Assembly: GCA_016721305.1 (NCBI GenBank)
Contig: JADKIH010000006.1
Location: 120,378 to 184,377, forward strand
Length of the DNA: 64,000 bases
Reading direction: 5' to 3'
From: Bacteroidota bacterium
GTDB lineage: Bacteria > Bacteroidota > Bacteroidia > AKYH767-A > 2013-40CM-41-45
Shown here piece by piece: positions 34,605 through 47,020 of the stretch. Made by a program: the position numbers and the translations under genes. The first letter of the stretch is position 1. Each line of letters opens with the position of its first letter. The notes under the pieces were generated by a model. It made no database searches. It was not told the DNA's origin and saw only the letters and a list, made by a program, of their open reading frames with translations.

Positions 34605-36860
34605 TTATTCGCGTGTAATCTTCTGTGAAATAATTTTCCCGTCTTCACAGTGAATTGATAAAATATAGATTCCGGCAGAGAGATGACTCAAATCAATCCG
34701 GCCGGAATTTTTATTTTCGACAGATTGAGATATTACTGAATGTCCGGCTATATCCTGCAATTCCAATTTTGATATGTTTTGATTTGAAATTGAAACATTC
34801 ACAATGCCTGCGGAAGGATTCGGGTAAATCAGGATGGATTTTTCATCATAAACATTCGAGACTTTATTTATTCCAACATAAATAGAGTCAGAAAGCGCTG
34901 AACACTGAGCTCCGTTATTTACTAAAACCTGATAGTATCCGTCTTGAGCCACCGTGAACGATTGAACATTTGAGTAGGGCAGTGCATTGCCATTTAAAAT
35001 CCAGGTATATGCCGAGAAGCTTGACGTGCTGATTGTGTTGCCGGATAAACTAACGACCGGTATTTGTGGTGAGGCAATTACATGGATATAATTCATGATT
35101 GTCGCTGCCTGACTGCCATTTGAATTTGTCACAATGAGACTCACACCATATTGTCCGGGTTGGCTGTAAGTCACGACAGGATTCTGCACATTCGATGTTG
35201 AAGGCGTTCCTCCGTCGAAATACCATTGCCATCCAATCACATTGCCTGATGATTGATCAGAGAACGTAACAGAACTGTTAGTACATGTCTGAGTTTGACT
35301 GGCGGCAAATTGCGGATTTGGAAGATTGCAAGGTGATGCAAGCAAAGTCACCGTATTCGTATTTGAATTTGCACAACTTGAAGCCTGAAGCTCTACAGTG
35401 TATGTTCCGCTTACCGGAAAATGAATCATCAGCGGATCCGATGTTTCAGAGACTAAATTTCCATCAGCTATCCAACTGAGTCTTGAATAATCGTTTGCCA
35501 CAGCTGATAAGCTTACGGAATCTCCTGTGCAAAATTCAATAGCACCCGATTGGATAAACACATATGGATTCCGGCAAGAAAGATGACAAAGCCAAATATC
35601 TGATGCGCCATGATTGCCACTTACATTTAGATTGTTGCTGAATGTATATCCTGTGAAATAAATATCGTCCTGCGCATTTTCAAGTATTGAAGTAGGTCGA
35701 TCATTCCCGCTTCCGCCATAGGATTCTGTCCAAACCGGATTGAAATTTCTGTCGACTTTATAAATCCAAATGTCTTCCTGTCCCTGATTATTGTACAAAT
35801 CATTGTCAGTCGACGAACTGCCACTGCAAAACAAAAAACCACCGTCAATCGTTTTTGTTATCTGAAACAAATTATCAGACCCACTTCCGCCAATCGATTT
35901 TTCACTCAACATAGTCCCGCTTGAGCTCAACGTCATATACCACGCATCGGAATATCCATAAGCCGTAGAAATATCACCGTCAGTTGAGTTAGTATAACCA
36001 CCTATCAAAACAGTAGTTGCGTCCTTTTGGACCATGCATTGTGCTGCTTCAAATCCGCTTCCTCCGTACGTTTTTACCCAGGAAGAATTACCGGCCAGAT
36101 CCAGCTTAGTGATCATCCAATCGTAATTGCCTCGATTCTGTGCAATGTCTCCATCGGAGGAGTTAGATGCTCCTGCTGCATACAAATGGCCTGTAGAGTC
36201 CTCTAATAAGCTATAACACACATCCAGATTACTTCCGCCCAGCGACTTTTGCCAGAGCAAGGTGCCATTGGCATCTGCTTTAACTAACCAGAAGTCCTGG
36301 TTGCCATGATTTCCGGAAACATTTCCATCATTCGAGTATGAACCACCGCCGAGCAACAGGCCATTATCGCTCGTCGGAATCATGGCATAGATTAGATCCG
36401 GGCCGGATCCTCCGATAGAACGTTGCCATATAAGAGTGCCGGAAGTGTCGACGCAAATTAACCAGGCATCAAAACCGCCATGATTTATTGTTAAGTCACC
36501 ATTTGAAGAAGAAGAGTAGCCTGCAATAAACAGCTTGTTATTTTTCAGACAGATAGATGACCCAAAGTCAATGGATGATCCACCAAAGGATTTTTGCCAC
36601 ACGATTGTTCCCTCCTCATCAATTCGGGTGAGCCAAATATCTGTGGATCCATGGCCGGGATTTACACAGCCATTTTGGGAATCAACATTACCTAATAACC
36701 ACAATCCACCGCCTTCTGCATTGATAATTTTGCTTCCAAGGTCGGTGTTACTGCCTCCATAGCAATTTTGCCATTCAAGGACAGGAGGAGAGTACGCCAG
36801 AATTTGAATGTTTTGGCCAATTATGAAGAGAAAAAGAATGAAAAGGTGTTTTTGTCTCAT
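34605..36860 (-). CDS. large secreted protein with PKD domain and T9SS C-terminal sorting domain
   Basis: A 751-residue exported protein. After the signal peptide (ends near LAYS) comes a series of seven or so repeats of about 55 residues with the core WQKSFGGSSIDFG and DGDISxNHGxxDxWLxKxD, a pattern frequent in Bacteroidota secreted proteins and likely a beta-propeller. Residues about 430-500 are an Ig-like segment, about 515-590 are a PKD domain (SFSDQSSGN-like: VTFSDQSSGNVIGWQWYFDG), and about 680-751 are the type A sorting domain (ILIYPNPSAGIVNVSI, LSAGIYILSI, KITRE end). It should cross the outer membrane through T9SS and may be fixed to the surface. Function unknown; adhesion is plausible. 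Confidence 0.88.
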   Translation of the reverse strand: MRQKHLFILFLFIIGQNIQILAYSPPVLEWQNCYGGSNTDLGSKIINAEGGGLWLLGNVDSQNGCVNPGHGSTDIWLTRIDEEGTIVWQKSFGGSSIDFGSSICLKNNKLFIAGYSSSSNGDLTINHGGFDAWLICVDTSGTLIWQRSIGGSGPDLIYAMIPTSDNGLLLGGGSYSNDGNVSGNHGNQDFWLVKADANGTLLWQKSLGGSNLDVCYSLLEDSTGHLYAAGASNSSDGDIAQNRGNYDWMITKLDLAGNSSWVKTYGGSGFEAAQCMVQKDATTVLIGGYTNSTDGDISTAYGYSDAWYMTLSSSGTMLSEKSIGGSGSDNLFQITKTIDGGFLFCSGSSSTDNDLYNNQGQEDIWIYKVDRNFNPVWTESYGGSGNDRPTSILENAQDDIYFTGYTFSNNLNVSGNHGASDIWLCHLSCRNPYVFIQSGAIEFCTGDSVSLSAVANDYSRLSWIADGNLVSETSDPLMIHFPVSGTYTVELQASSCANSNTNTVTLLASPCNLPNPQFAASQTQTCTNSSVTFSDQSSGNVIGWQWYFDGGTPSTSNVQNPVVTYSQPGQYGVSLIVTNSNGSQAATIMNYIHVIASPQIPVVSLSGNTISTSSFSAYTWILNGNALPYSNVQSFTVAQDGYYQVLVNNGAQCSALSDSIYVGINKVSNVYDEKSILIYPNPSAGIVNVSISNQNISKLELQDIAGHSVISQSVENKNSGRIDLSHLSAGIYILSIHCEDGKIISQKITRE

Positions 36861-37261
36861 TTGCTCCGTTTGTGTGTGACGGAATAAGCAAGATGCACCC
36901 GAAAAAAAGTGATCTCAAGATAATGTGGTAAATGTCTGATATTGATAGGCTGAGCCACATATATCAGGGTCTAAAAAAGCCTGATTTCAAAGAAAAAGGG
37001 GGGGAGTCGGCTCTTTTTAAGCACGATGATCGAAGAATCTTACAAATGCAAGCAGTGAGCGGGAACCGCTATATCTTATTGAGGGAGGCAGGCGTTAAAA
37101 TATACAGTTATCACAACTACGGTCCCCACCCACAACCAAAGAAATTGATAACCTTTTCTTCAATCCCGTAAGATTGATTTATCCCAAGTTCAACCCCGTA
37201 AGGTTGAAAAGAAAAACCCAGCCCCGTAAGGCTGGGTTAATTTTTTTATGTCAATCTGAAC
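36861..37261. other. 401-base intergenic region with a hairpin cluster
   Basis: Holds the three CCGTAA-loop hairpins at 37160-37238. Open frames here are short with no recognisable product. No promoter was clearly identified for the secreted protein gene. Confidence 0.5.
37160..37238. repeat. cluster of three hairpins with the same CCGTAA loop
   Basis: Stems TCAATC/GATTGA (37160-37177), TTCAACC/GGTTGAA (37189-37208) and AACCCAGCC/GGCTGGGTT (37215-37238) all close over the loop CCGTAA. The stems differ in sequence but pair perfectly. The third is followed by a T-run and can act as a terminator, in either direction. Confidence 0.85.
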
Positions 37262-37783
37262 TTACGCTTTAACTCTTCTGGAAGAAAGATATAGCGAATA
37301 GCTGCCAAACAAAACGGCGTTATAAAAAAGATCTCCCAATACCTGATGGTTGAAAAACGGAATAGCCATTGTGTAGCTTTCCATCGTGCCTGTCCATGTC
37401 ATCGGATATAAGCCCTGGTCTAAATACCATAATGGTAGATTGGTAACGAGGAAGAAAATCACTGATGATAAAATCGAGGCAGTCCCAACTCTAAGGAAGC
37501 TTGCTTTGCCATTAATTTGAGTTCCGAGGAAAACAGTGAAGGCAAAACAGCCATAAACGGGAATCATTGAAGTATGCAGCCCGAGGATAAGATCTGTAAG
37601 TAACATAATCGTCACCGGCATCAAATACGCTATGCGTTTATCTTTGAAATTGGCTCCGGCAAACAAAGCCATTGCACCAACGGCAGTGAAATTGAATGGG
37701 TGTGGAATGAAACGGCTTAACGCGGCAACTAAAAGCAAACTTATCGCCGGTAACATATTTTTGTAAGTGGTCTGATGATTCAT
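37262..37783 (-). CDS. small integral membrane protein, DUF6580-like
   Basis: The ATG at 37783 gives 173 residues with five or six membrane helices. The N-terminal region (LVAALSRFIPHPFNFTAVGAM, residues 14-34 in pieces RFIPHPFNFTAVGA) and the polar-aromatic loop DLILGLHTSMIPVYG match a family of short membrane proteins of unknown function resembling S-components of ECF-type transporters. NLPLWYLDQGLYPMTWTGT is another typical segment. It may take part in uptake of a small vitamin-like molecule. It stands alone, with the hairpin cluster downstream acting as terminator. Confidence 0.7.
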   Translation of the reverse strand: MNHQTTYKNMLPAISLLLVAALSRFIPHPFNFTAVGAMALFAGANFKDKRIAYLMPVTIMLLTDLILGLHTSMIPVYGCFAFTVFLGTQINGKASFLRVGTASILSSVIFFLVTNLPLWYLDQGLYPMTWTGTMESYTMAIPFFNHQVLGDLFYNAVLFGSYSLYLSSRRVKA

Positions 37784-37840
37784 ATAACTGTCGATCTCGT
37801 GCAAAAGTAAGTTTTTATTCAGAATACGGAAATAGGAGTT

Positions 37841-38992
37841 TTACACCTTTGCCTGTTTAAACGGATGGCGATTTTTCCAATCTTCTCCCATAGCCGTCTG
37901 AAAACGCCCCCCAATCCAATCTGCCAATAACTTAGCTGTCTTGCTTTTAATTCGAATAAAATCATTGAAATACACAGGACGACAACCCAAATTAGCCTTT
38001 GCCTCCCTGGCTGTTCGCCCTAATTCTAGCTCCTTTTTGCCGACATTAATAGCATTTTCAAGGCCATCGAAGAGCATGTTAAAATAAAGCGAATGTGATT
38101 GATTGAAAGCATAGTCGATGCCGATGTAGTGAAACTCAAGTTCATGATCTCGGTCAATAAAGGAGGTAAAACCAATAAGCTTCCTGCAAAAAATATCCAT
38201 ACACTTTGAATGTACTTGGATAGGTTTTCTTCATTTCAGGAAAATACTCTTCATTGATTTCACACATCTGAATCGTCTGCCGTGAAGAAACTGCTTTCAC
38301 TAAACTCCAAAGTTCTTTTCTTAAACTCTGAATATCTTTCTCCGAAAGTTCCTTTCTGACCACAACTTTCGCAGCATCTCGAATGTGTTGCATTCTTTTG
38401 CGATACTTTTCGAGAGATCGTTTTGGTAATCTTCCAGACTTTTCCAATGTGGCAATATGTCGAGCGACATTGTCAGATCAGCAAGGTAATCCTGATAGCC
38501 CAACGGCAACATCTTTTCGTTGGTATAAATGGAGGGAAGGTCTTTTAATACAATGGCATCACACTTGATGTTCTCTTCCAGAAAATGTAGTACGTTCAAT
38601 AATTCATCCTGACTAATAGCTTTTGAATCGAAAGCCAATGCAGGAAAGTTGACAGCGAATACATTCCCGCATACAAGGATGTGAAATGGGCGAACGGTCA
38701 GAAATGCTGCCACTGCGGCGCAAACTACTAATCCTTTATCGGGAACGACATTCTTACTGCCAAAGCGAATGTTCTGTAAATACAACTTAGCACAGATGTC
38801 TCCGGATCGGTTGCTGACAATCACGTAATAGAATTCGATATTCTCCGGCCTGGTTCTCTCAAGAAATGACAAATATGTGAGGTCGGAAACTTTTATGCTT
38901 CCTGCTTCCCACTTCTCACGTATCCCGACATCTCAAATCGATGCTGAAACGGTGATGGTATATGTATCTAACTGGTAAGTTCCGGCTTTCAT
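37841..38992 (-). CDS. GNAT/FemAB-like acyltransferase family protein, disrupted (two frameshifts and one stop)
   Basis: Three overlapping frames together give one protein of about 380 residues. The likely start is the ATG at 38992 (MKAGTYQLDTYTITV). A TGA at 38933-38935 interrupts it, then the same frame continues DVGIREKWEAGSIKVSDLTY to about 38430. The next part (KYRKRMQHIRDAAKVVVRKE) is in another frame to about 38190, and the end (KLIGFTSFIDRDHELEFHYI, then GIDYAFNQSHSLYFNMLFDG) in a third. The C-terminal region resembles FemAB/GNAT-type acyltransferases (COG3146-like) that bind amino-acyl donors. A real pseudogene is possible, but neighbouring genes show the same indel pattern. Confidence 0.6.
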
Positions 38993-39184
38993 TGGTAAAG
39001 CTTCACGGCTTTGGTAATTTGATTTTAAAATGATTGATGCAAAGAAAGGAATTCGAATTTAATAATCGGATATGTATGTAGATTTGTTCTATCTATCCTT
39101 CACACTTGTTTTCAATTGAAGGCAAGCAATAGAACAACAATTTTCCGATTGATAAGTTTCGATTCCGGGCGCGGCAAAAGAAAA

Positions 39185-42100
39185 TCAGTAGATGAAAATC
39201 TTCCGTATCTCCGGCTTTGTGGTGCCGGTCACGGATAAGTAGTAAAGCCCTGCAGATATGCCCGGTAAAGGAATCTGCTGTCTAGTTTCACCTTCTTCAC
39301 AATTCAGATCAGTTATCATAACGACTTTTCCCTCTGAACTGTAAAGAGATAATTTCATGCTTACATTTTCGTCTGTATAAACGTCTACGGTCAATAATTC
39401 CCGATTCGCAGTTGCCGCTATTTGCAAATGACGATCTGAGCATGAATTTATTGCAATCGGACCAAAATCTTCTGATTGCCCGTCGTAGTCGTACTGAACT
39501 AACTTGTAATAAGTCTTGTTATTTACCGGCTTCTCATCCGTAAACTCATATTGTTTCACCTGATTTGAATTTCCTGCACCTAGAATACGTCCTGCAAAGT
39601 GATATGTAATTCCATCGTCACTTCTTTCTATATCAAAATGATCATTATTGATTTCGGTTGCTGTCGACCAACTTAAAGTAGCTTTTCCGTTTGAACAATT
39701 TCCACTGAAAGAAAGTAATTTGATTGGGAGTAAAACAGAGTTACCTGACAATGTCCACCATGTAGGAAATATTGTAATTCCACTGGCAGAAGTTCCATTA
39801 GCAAGCGATACCTGTGTGCCCGGTACAGGGTTTGTCCAACCATTTACTCCGGTAACCCAGCGCTGAGCCAACAATGTACTTATGCCTGAGTATTCTGTTG
39901 GAGTACATGTGAAAGTCAAATTCGAATTGCAACCAACTGCTGTCGGTGTGGTGATTGACCAGAAACGATCAACGGTGTTGGCACTATTGTCCATGCCCAT
40001 GTTATTTCTGACGTGTGTAACAGTAGGCGGATAGGGTAAATTCAACGGCGATGTGTGATAGGTTCCGGCAAATACTGATCCGGCTGTTCCTGATACGACG
40101 GAGAACGTAAATGGAATATATTCTGTCGATGAGTTTCCGAAATGGAAAATGTGATTGCCTGTTGTCGAAGCCATAATCCATTTAACAAGCCCGGTGCCGT
40201 CTTCCACCTCACTGCGTATATAACCATTTACTCGTTGCATGGCAGTGATTGCCGGATTTTCAACAACGATTTTTCTTCCTCCCGAATTCGATGAAACATG
40301 ATCATCGTCGAGATTCAATTCGCCATTTGTCAATACAAGATTCGTTCTTACCATTACGGCACTATCATTCGGCAAATTGGTCGGGTAAGCGAAGTTGGTA
40401 TTTGCTATGCCGCTGTTATTTATGTCGAGATTGCCATACTTGTGCTGAAAGGCTAATGCCTTACCAAGACCAATACCGGTAATTATTTGATTCGTTGATG
40501 CATTGTATTCGATTGTTGAAGTCGAAGAAAGGAAGTAATCTAAGTTGTCGGTGATATTAGTTGAAAATGTAGCATTGACTGTGCCATTGTACAATCCATT
40601 CGGATGTTGTGTTCTTAATCTTCCGAGAATAGTTATGCCCGAATAAGAATTCAATGCGTTGGAATATATTTTGGAAGTGTGTGCATTTACGGTTGCACCT
40701 AAATTCACCCAGAAAAATTGCGGTGGCGTAAGAGTCGAATTGTTAGATGCGATTTGAATATCTCCACTCACAATATCAAGTGTACAACCGGTCATCACGT
40801 TTTGAGTAACCTGTTGGATTAAATGAGTTCCTGACCTGTTGAAATTAACTAAACCGATATGAGCGAAATTTAAGATTCCGAATACAGTTCCTGTTCCGGG
40901 TTTTGTCATCGTGATAACTCCGGTGCCACCGATTGTATAGTTGACCGATTTAATATTTAAGATCAGATTTAAAGCGGATGGAGTTGTGGTTGAATTGTCG
41001 TAAATAATACTTCCGCCGGTTTGAATAAAGTCGCCGTTATTATCATCATTCGAATTCAAATTCACCGTAATGGTAGCACTGGCCGCCAGCTCATCGTTTG
41101 TACAATTGTGCAGATAAAAACTTCCGGACGATTGATTGAACGTACCCAATACGTTTAATGTTGATGTGGTACAATCACCTCCTTTAACACTAAGTGAACC
41201 TCCGCTGATTGTCAGATTGCCGCTGATAATTCCGGTATAGGTCTGTGTGTAGCCTGATAAAAAGCTATTTCCTCCCGATATACTTACACTGCCGGAAACC
41301 GTCATCGTTACGTTATGACCGTTCGGAATAGGGGAGTTAGTGATCGAATTAAAGCTGTTATTGCCCGATGAAATAGTCAATGAAGAAAGTACGACAATTT
41401 CATTTCCTAACGATCGACTCGAGACAAATGTCCCGTTCATACCCTGGATTGTCATCGCTCCTGTGATCGAAAGTGTCAGACCGATATTGTTAATGTCGAA
41501 ACCAACGCCGGCCAATCCTATAAATGTAAATTCATCGGTAACTGATGTGTAATTAATTTTGCATACACCACCAATGGTTACCGTGCCGGGAATTCCTGAT
41601 GTGCTGCAGTTGTAATAGCAACTGAATAATCCTCCATCGTAATCGATGCTACCGAGTGTAAAAGCAAATGTTCCGGGATTGGAGAATGTCGTATTGTTAT
41701 TTCCCTTAAAAATACCGCCATTCATATCGAGTATTCCTGAAACATTGAAGGTCAAATTTCCACTGCCTGATAAAATGCCATTGAATTGTCCACCATTCTG
41801 TGTGAACGTGGTAGCGATAAAAGTTAGATTTCCTGCACCTGAATCGACTAAGGCGACGCCTTGACTATTACCGAGACCGGAATTGGAAATAATATAGTTT
41901 ACGCTGGTTACGAATGTATTCCCGGCGGAGCGATTTGCTTTGAAAAATGCCGAAGAATTAGCAGAGTTAAATGTAAAATCTGCTCCTGTAATCACGGAGT
42001 CTATTCCCGTTGCTTGCATGTAGCTTTGTCCCGTAAATTGACCATTCGTAATGTTCATATTACGTCCGGCTTTGAAAGTAAAAGCACCACCGGTATATGC

Positions 42101-43431
42101 ACCAACTAAGGAAGCATTAGCATTCAAATTAAAATCTCTGGTAATCGCAATCCTAATTTTGTTCGTATTGGAATCTGCATAAGCAAAGCATAGCGCCGCC
42201 GCTCCTGACACATTGAAATCATTAGTCACTGTAAAGTTCCCGATTGCTCTCGATTCCATCACCGATCCGGGTTTGCCCATCAAATAATTATTCGATCCTG
42301 CAATAAGATTCAGATCGAGTGTACTGAAAGTCATTGTCCCATTACCACCTTCTATAAAGCAAAGGCCTCCGTTTCCGGTCGCGTTGTTGATATTGGTAGA
42401 TCCGGTGACTGTTACACGGCAAGGTGCATCTGCCTTATTGACAAGAACGACGTTTCCTCCGGTAAAATTCAAGTTACCATTAACAGTAAGACGGACATCC
42501 GCCCCGTTAATGAACCCATTTCCGTTCACTGCATGAAAATCGTAGCCGAGATTTAAGGATCCATTTACTGTCCAATTCAAAATACCATAAGAGGTATCCA
42601 TTATCATAGTGGCGTAGCAGGTGCTGTACTGCTCAATGTGAAATTGCCGGTAGTAAGTGTGAGGTTTCGATTACCGCCTCGTTGAAAAAATGACATTGCC
42701 CGTATTGGTGATGACGACATCTTGTAAAACAAGCGAAGTGGTAAAGCCTGTACCATCATCCATGATGATTGTTCCCGCTTTAACTGTCAAGGTGCCTTTA
42801 CACGTCCGGCCGTTGGTAACGAAAATAACCATCCTGATCCCAAACGCCCCCGGGACATTTAGCTTCCAAAATCAAATTGCTTGAAATTACTTGACGCATT
42901 CCTAGAGTTGCCCAGTGGGATTGCTCCATTGCTCCATTTTTTGATATCAAGCGTCGATGTATTTGAAAATGTCTCAATTCCATTCGAAAAAATTGTCTCG
43001 TCAATTACTGCATTGTTTAACGGATTGTGAATATAAGTGGCCGTTCCGTTAAGATTAAATGTCTTTCCGGCCGTTGTCAAATTTATTCTTCCATTATTGT
43101 CAAGGACAGCTCCGTTATTTACGTCAATGTTGCCATTTACATTTAACACCGCCGTTGCACTTGCATCAATTATGAGAACTCCATTCACCGTTAAATTGCC
43201 GATAATGGCTGTTGTCATGTCGACATGCAATGTGCAGCCAACTGCCACAGTCACCGTTTCTCCTGCAGCAGGCATCGCCGGCGACCAAACAGAACCGCTT
43301 GACCAGTTTCCTGACGATGTGCATGTCGCCTGAGAGAATGATTCAGTATGGATCAAACTCAGAAGCGCAAACAGAAAACCAAAAAGAAAATGGGTCTTTA
43401 TTTGAGTGATAGTATGTCTGGTATTTTTCAA
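39185..43431 (-). CDS. very large secreted repeat protein with T9SS sorting domain, three frameshifts
   Basis: Reconstructed length about 1410 residues. The start (ATG 43431) is followed by a signal peptide ending near SFSQ and a G8-like segment (SSGSVWSPAMPAAGETVTV) common at the N-terminus of Bacteroidota surface proteins. The middle is Asn/Gly/Ser-rich and beta-helical in look (LTVNGNLNFTGGNVVL, GNLTISGGSLSVKGGD). The C-terminal 90 residues are a type A sorting domain (LKLSLYSSEGKVVMITDLN-like, SAGLYYLSVTGTT, RKIFIY). Frames change near 42856, 42680 and 42608; each shift restores continuous homologous-looking repeats. Likely an adhesin or cell-surface protein; no enzymatic motif was seen. 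Confidence 0.8.
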
Positions 43432-43645
43432 GTAGAAAGCTTAACGTTTCGAGGAGCAAATATAATAGATCAACCGCAAACCCGCGCCGGACGTGGGCTT
43501 TAAGTTATCTACACTTTTGCTACTTTGGGAAAAATAGACGTCAAAGGGTCTAAAAGCAATATTTTTGGAGCAAACATAGCTCTTCCCTTGGCCAAAGGCC
43601 ATTATTGCATGGTGAGAATTTCCTTGAAAATTGGCTAAATTCCTG

Positions 43646-46600
43646 TTATGGATGCAGAATTGAGAGGGCTGTCTTGGATTTCGTTTCGACGTACGAATAA
43701 TCAGCGGATTCGATAATTCCATCACCGTTGATATCCTGTGGTAGATACCCAAGCATTACCGCGCCTACCAATGGCTCTTCAGCAGCGAAATCCAATTGGT
43801 TTAGGAAACCATCCTGATTGATATCGCCTCCATGAATCGCAAAAACTCCTGTATTTACCTGAATCTGATTATTACCAAAGGCTTTACTTGCCGAGTTGGA
43901 GAAGTCGTAAATAGTATCAGGATCATTGTAGCCAAATGTGGTAAGACTCCATGTTTGTAAACTGTTACGATGATTGACAACTACATACCAGTTTTGCCCT
44001 AATGCCGGCTGTGGAAAAGATACCGTTCCGATTCCATTTTCACTAAGAGTACCTTTTGATGTATAGGTAATTTGCTTGGTAGTCGGGTGGGCAAGAGAAA
44101 CTGTAATTGAGTCTGTCAATGTATCTGCCGGATTTAAAGCTATCGACATCTTTCCGGTAGCCTTATTATAGAAGCCTTCTAAAAACACCTTCACTCGCAT
44201 TCCGTAATCGAGAGGAACGGTTGCAAACGCATTAACGTTACAACCTGTCGATGAACCGATCGAATTTGTTGCAACAACTTGCCAATAGTAGGTGAGTCCT
44301 TGATTCAACGGTCCTGTTACTACGCTTGTATCGGTTGTGGTAGCCAGTAAGGTTGCCGGTGGATTGACAACATCCATATATACTTTATACAAATTGCTGT
44401 TGGAAACCGGGCTCCATTTTAATGTGATTCCTGCTGCCGGTTGATTAGGAGTGGCATTTGCCGGTGTCATATTACCGGCGCAAGCTGGTAGAGGTGATGT
44501 TACATTAATCGTAAACACTCCGCTTCCGCCTGTCACTAATGCGTGGTAAACTCTGATGTAATAGGTTTGACCAATCGTTAATGAATTTGCGGTAAGGGAT
44601 TCAAGTTGTCCGGTTCCGGTTGCATTAACACAAGCGATAGATGAAAGGGCTCCACAACTTCCGGAAAATAATTGGATCGCTGCATTGAAACCGATTCCGC
44701 TGGAAACTGTAACTACTTCCGTTGTATTCAGAGCAACAAACTTGTACCATACATCGTCATCCGGAATTGTTCCCGCTACTGAACAAAGAGGAATTCCTGC
44801 CGATGCTGTGGCAGCACCTGTCTGAGTACCGTTAGTGAAAATCGATGCTGTTGTTACCGGCAATGTGATGGCAGCTAAACACTCGTCATTCACTGGTGGT
44901 AACGGAGTAGCACTGATGCAGATTGAGAACCGACCACTTCCGGTTCCTGAACCGGTTGCTGAGTGGTACACACGAATAAAATACTGACTGCCCGAAACCA
45001 GCGATGTGGTATTAATAATCTCTGTTAAACCTTGTCCTGATGTGTCTTTGCAACTTACCAATGCGTTTGCACTATTATACAACTCAACAACAGCGTCAAA
45101 ATTTCCTGAAGAAAGAACCTTTATAGTTGTATTGGAATTTGATGCAGTAAATTCAAACCAAACATCATCGTCAGGATTTCCTATTCCGCAACCGGCAGGA
45201 ATGGCCGATGTAGTTGCGTTTACGGTAGAATAGATCGTTCCACACAACTCTGAGCAAGGTGCAGCGTTCACAGATAAATGTCTTGCGTTTGCTTTATTGT
45301 CGTTAATCGGAGGGAAGGTAGCTAGAATGTATGGCTGATAAACACCGGGTGTAAGGGTGATCTTAGAATTACAATCCGGAGTAGTATTTAATTGTGATGT
45401 AGCAAATGAACCAAAGTTTCTGGTGTTAGCTGTAAGCATGTTGAAAAACTCACCGTTCAAAGCAGACGGGCTAACGTAAATAGAATTGACACCAATGCTG
45501 TAAGAATAAACGTAACTAAATGTTCCGTTGAAACCTTCCATCTTTCCGTATACAAACTCTATCGCTCCCGTTGCTTCATACAATTTCACCTGAAAATTCA
45601 AATCCGGTCCGGGGTTATTGTAAATCTCCATAGTAATCCATTCTACTGTGAGAACACGGTTACCAGCTGTTCCTGTAACGGAATACTTGATGGCATTATC
45701 GAGTCCTGATTGTAATCCGGAATTACCAATACATACCATATCTTCATTGAATGGAGCAATCATTAAGGTTCCATTCTCAATCGCCAATCCATTCGTGTAA
45801 CTGTAAACTCCGGAACCTGATCCGTTGGCAGAGGTTCCTGTATTGAATGTGATAAAACCATTTGTCGAAACCAGGAATGAACTATACGTTGTTCCCTGGT
45901 AGGCAAAATTAAATCCGATAGGTTGTGCTGTACTTAAGTTGTCGTCTGTGTTTAATCCGTTCTTCCAACCTGTTACTGACGTGCCTCCCGATGCAATAGA
46001 AGTATAAGTTGCACCACTGGTTTGAGCAACATCGTATCTAAGAAGTGGAGCTGTTGTAAATTGATTAATGGCACAACCTATTGCTGCGCCTGTAGAATTT
46101 TTTGGGACAATTTTGTAGAAGTAATTCGTATTTCTTTGAAGTGTCCGGATTGAACGTCGTTCCGATTTGTCCAGCAGAGACTAACGGCGGATTGGAAGCT
46201 GTTCCAAAATACACATCGTAAGAAGTAGGATTGCCGGTGCCTGCTGTCCAGCTGAGCGTCGTAACCGGAGATACTCCTGTTGCCGAAGCCGAAGGGCTCG
46301 AAGTTGAAACGCAACCCGGTGCAACGGGCACAGAGAAAGTATAGGATGTTCCGGAATGAATTGCTGAAGTATTACTGTTGTTCTCTGTTATCTTACTTGC
46401 TGTATTCGTTGAAGAAGTCACACTAACAAAGTCTGTAGTTCCCGCAGCTAATCCAATTGATGCACCACCCGGGTTAGCTATTATTCCTGATCCGTAGACG
46501 AATTGAATGGTATTGCTTGATTCAAATAACCAAACCTGAAACCTTCCAGAGTTTGCATTGTTTTTTGGGATCGTAAGAATCCATTCTATAGAAAGTTTTC

Positions 46601-47020
46601 TGTTTGGAGAAACACCTATCATTTTATAACCGGCATATCCACCGGCATTAGAGGAAAGATCATCCCAATAGGGGCAATCTTCGGGAAGTCTGAATTAACC
46701 GTAAGTTGATTAAGTGCATTCGTAGAAACTGCTGCTGCCCCCAATCGCATCAAGCCATTGCTGTTCACAGAAAATTGTGTGTAAACAACATTGTTGAATG
46801 TGAAGTTGAAGCCTATTGGCTGCACAGTGCTTGCTTGATTATCAAATGCACCTAGGAACAGTGGCGAAAACCCGCTCATGTCTTCTAACGCGACTCCGCT
46901 TGATGAGGAGAAGGTGTAAAGATTGACTTGCGCAACTGAACGCATAAATGTCGCGCTCGCTAAAAAGCAAGTCATGGCAAATCCTAAAATGAATAGTTTG
47001 TTGGGTACGTGTTTCTTCAT
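43646..47020 (-). CDS. large secreted protein with FN3-like and dockerin-like C-terminal region, two frameshifts
   Basis: About 1124 residues when joined. The start MKKHVPNKLF has a signal peptide. Two copies of a jelly-roll-like domain (PIGFNFTFNNVVYTQFSVNS and PIGFNFAYQGTTYSSFLVST) alternate with FN3-type domains (PSASATGVSPVTTLSWTAGT, SYDVYFGT), then two PPC-like domains (DDDVWFEFTASNS, DDDVWYKFVALNT). The end has Ca-binding dockerin-like loops (GDINQDGFLNQLDF and DINGDGIIESADYS). No type A sorting motif is seen at the C-terminus. Frames shift near 46670 (after KIAPIGM, true KIAPIWDDLSSNAGG) and near 46141. It may sit on the surface through a dockerin-like contact or a T9SS route not recognised here. 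Confidence 0.78.

Noticed and set aside
36932..37171. 79-residue open frame on the plus strand in the hairpin region
   Set aside because: It has no recognisable domain and runs into the first CCGTAA hairpin.
38873..39184. Extra gene between the acyltransferase-like gene and the large secreted protein
   Set aside because: Only the 5' end of the acyltransferase-like gene and about 190 bases of AT-rich DNA are there.
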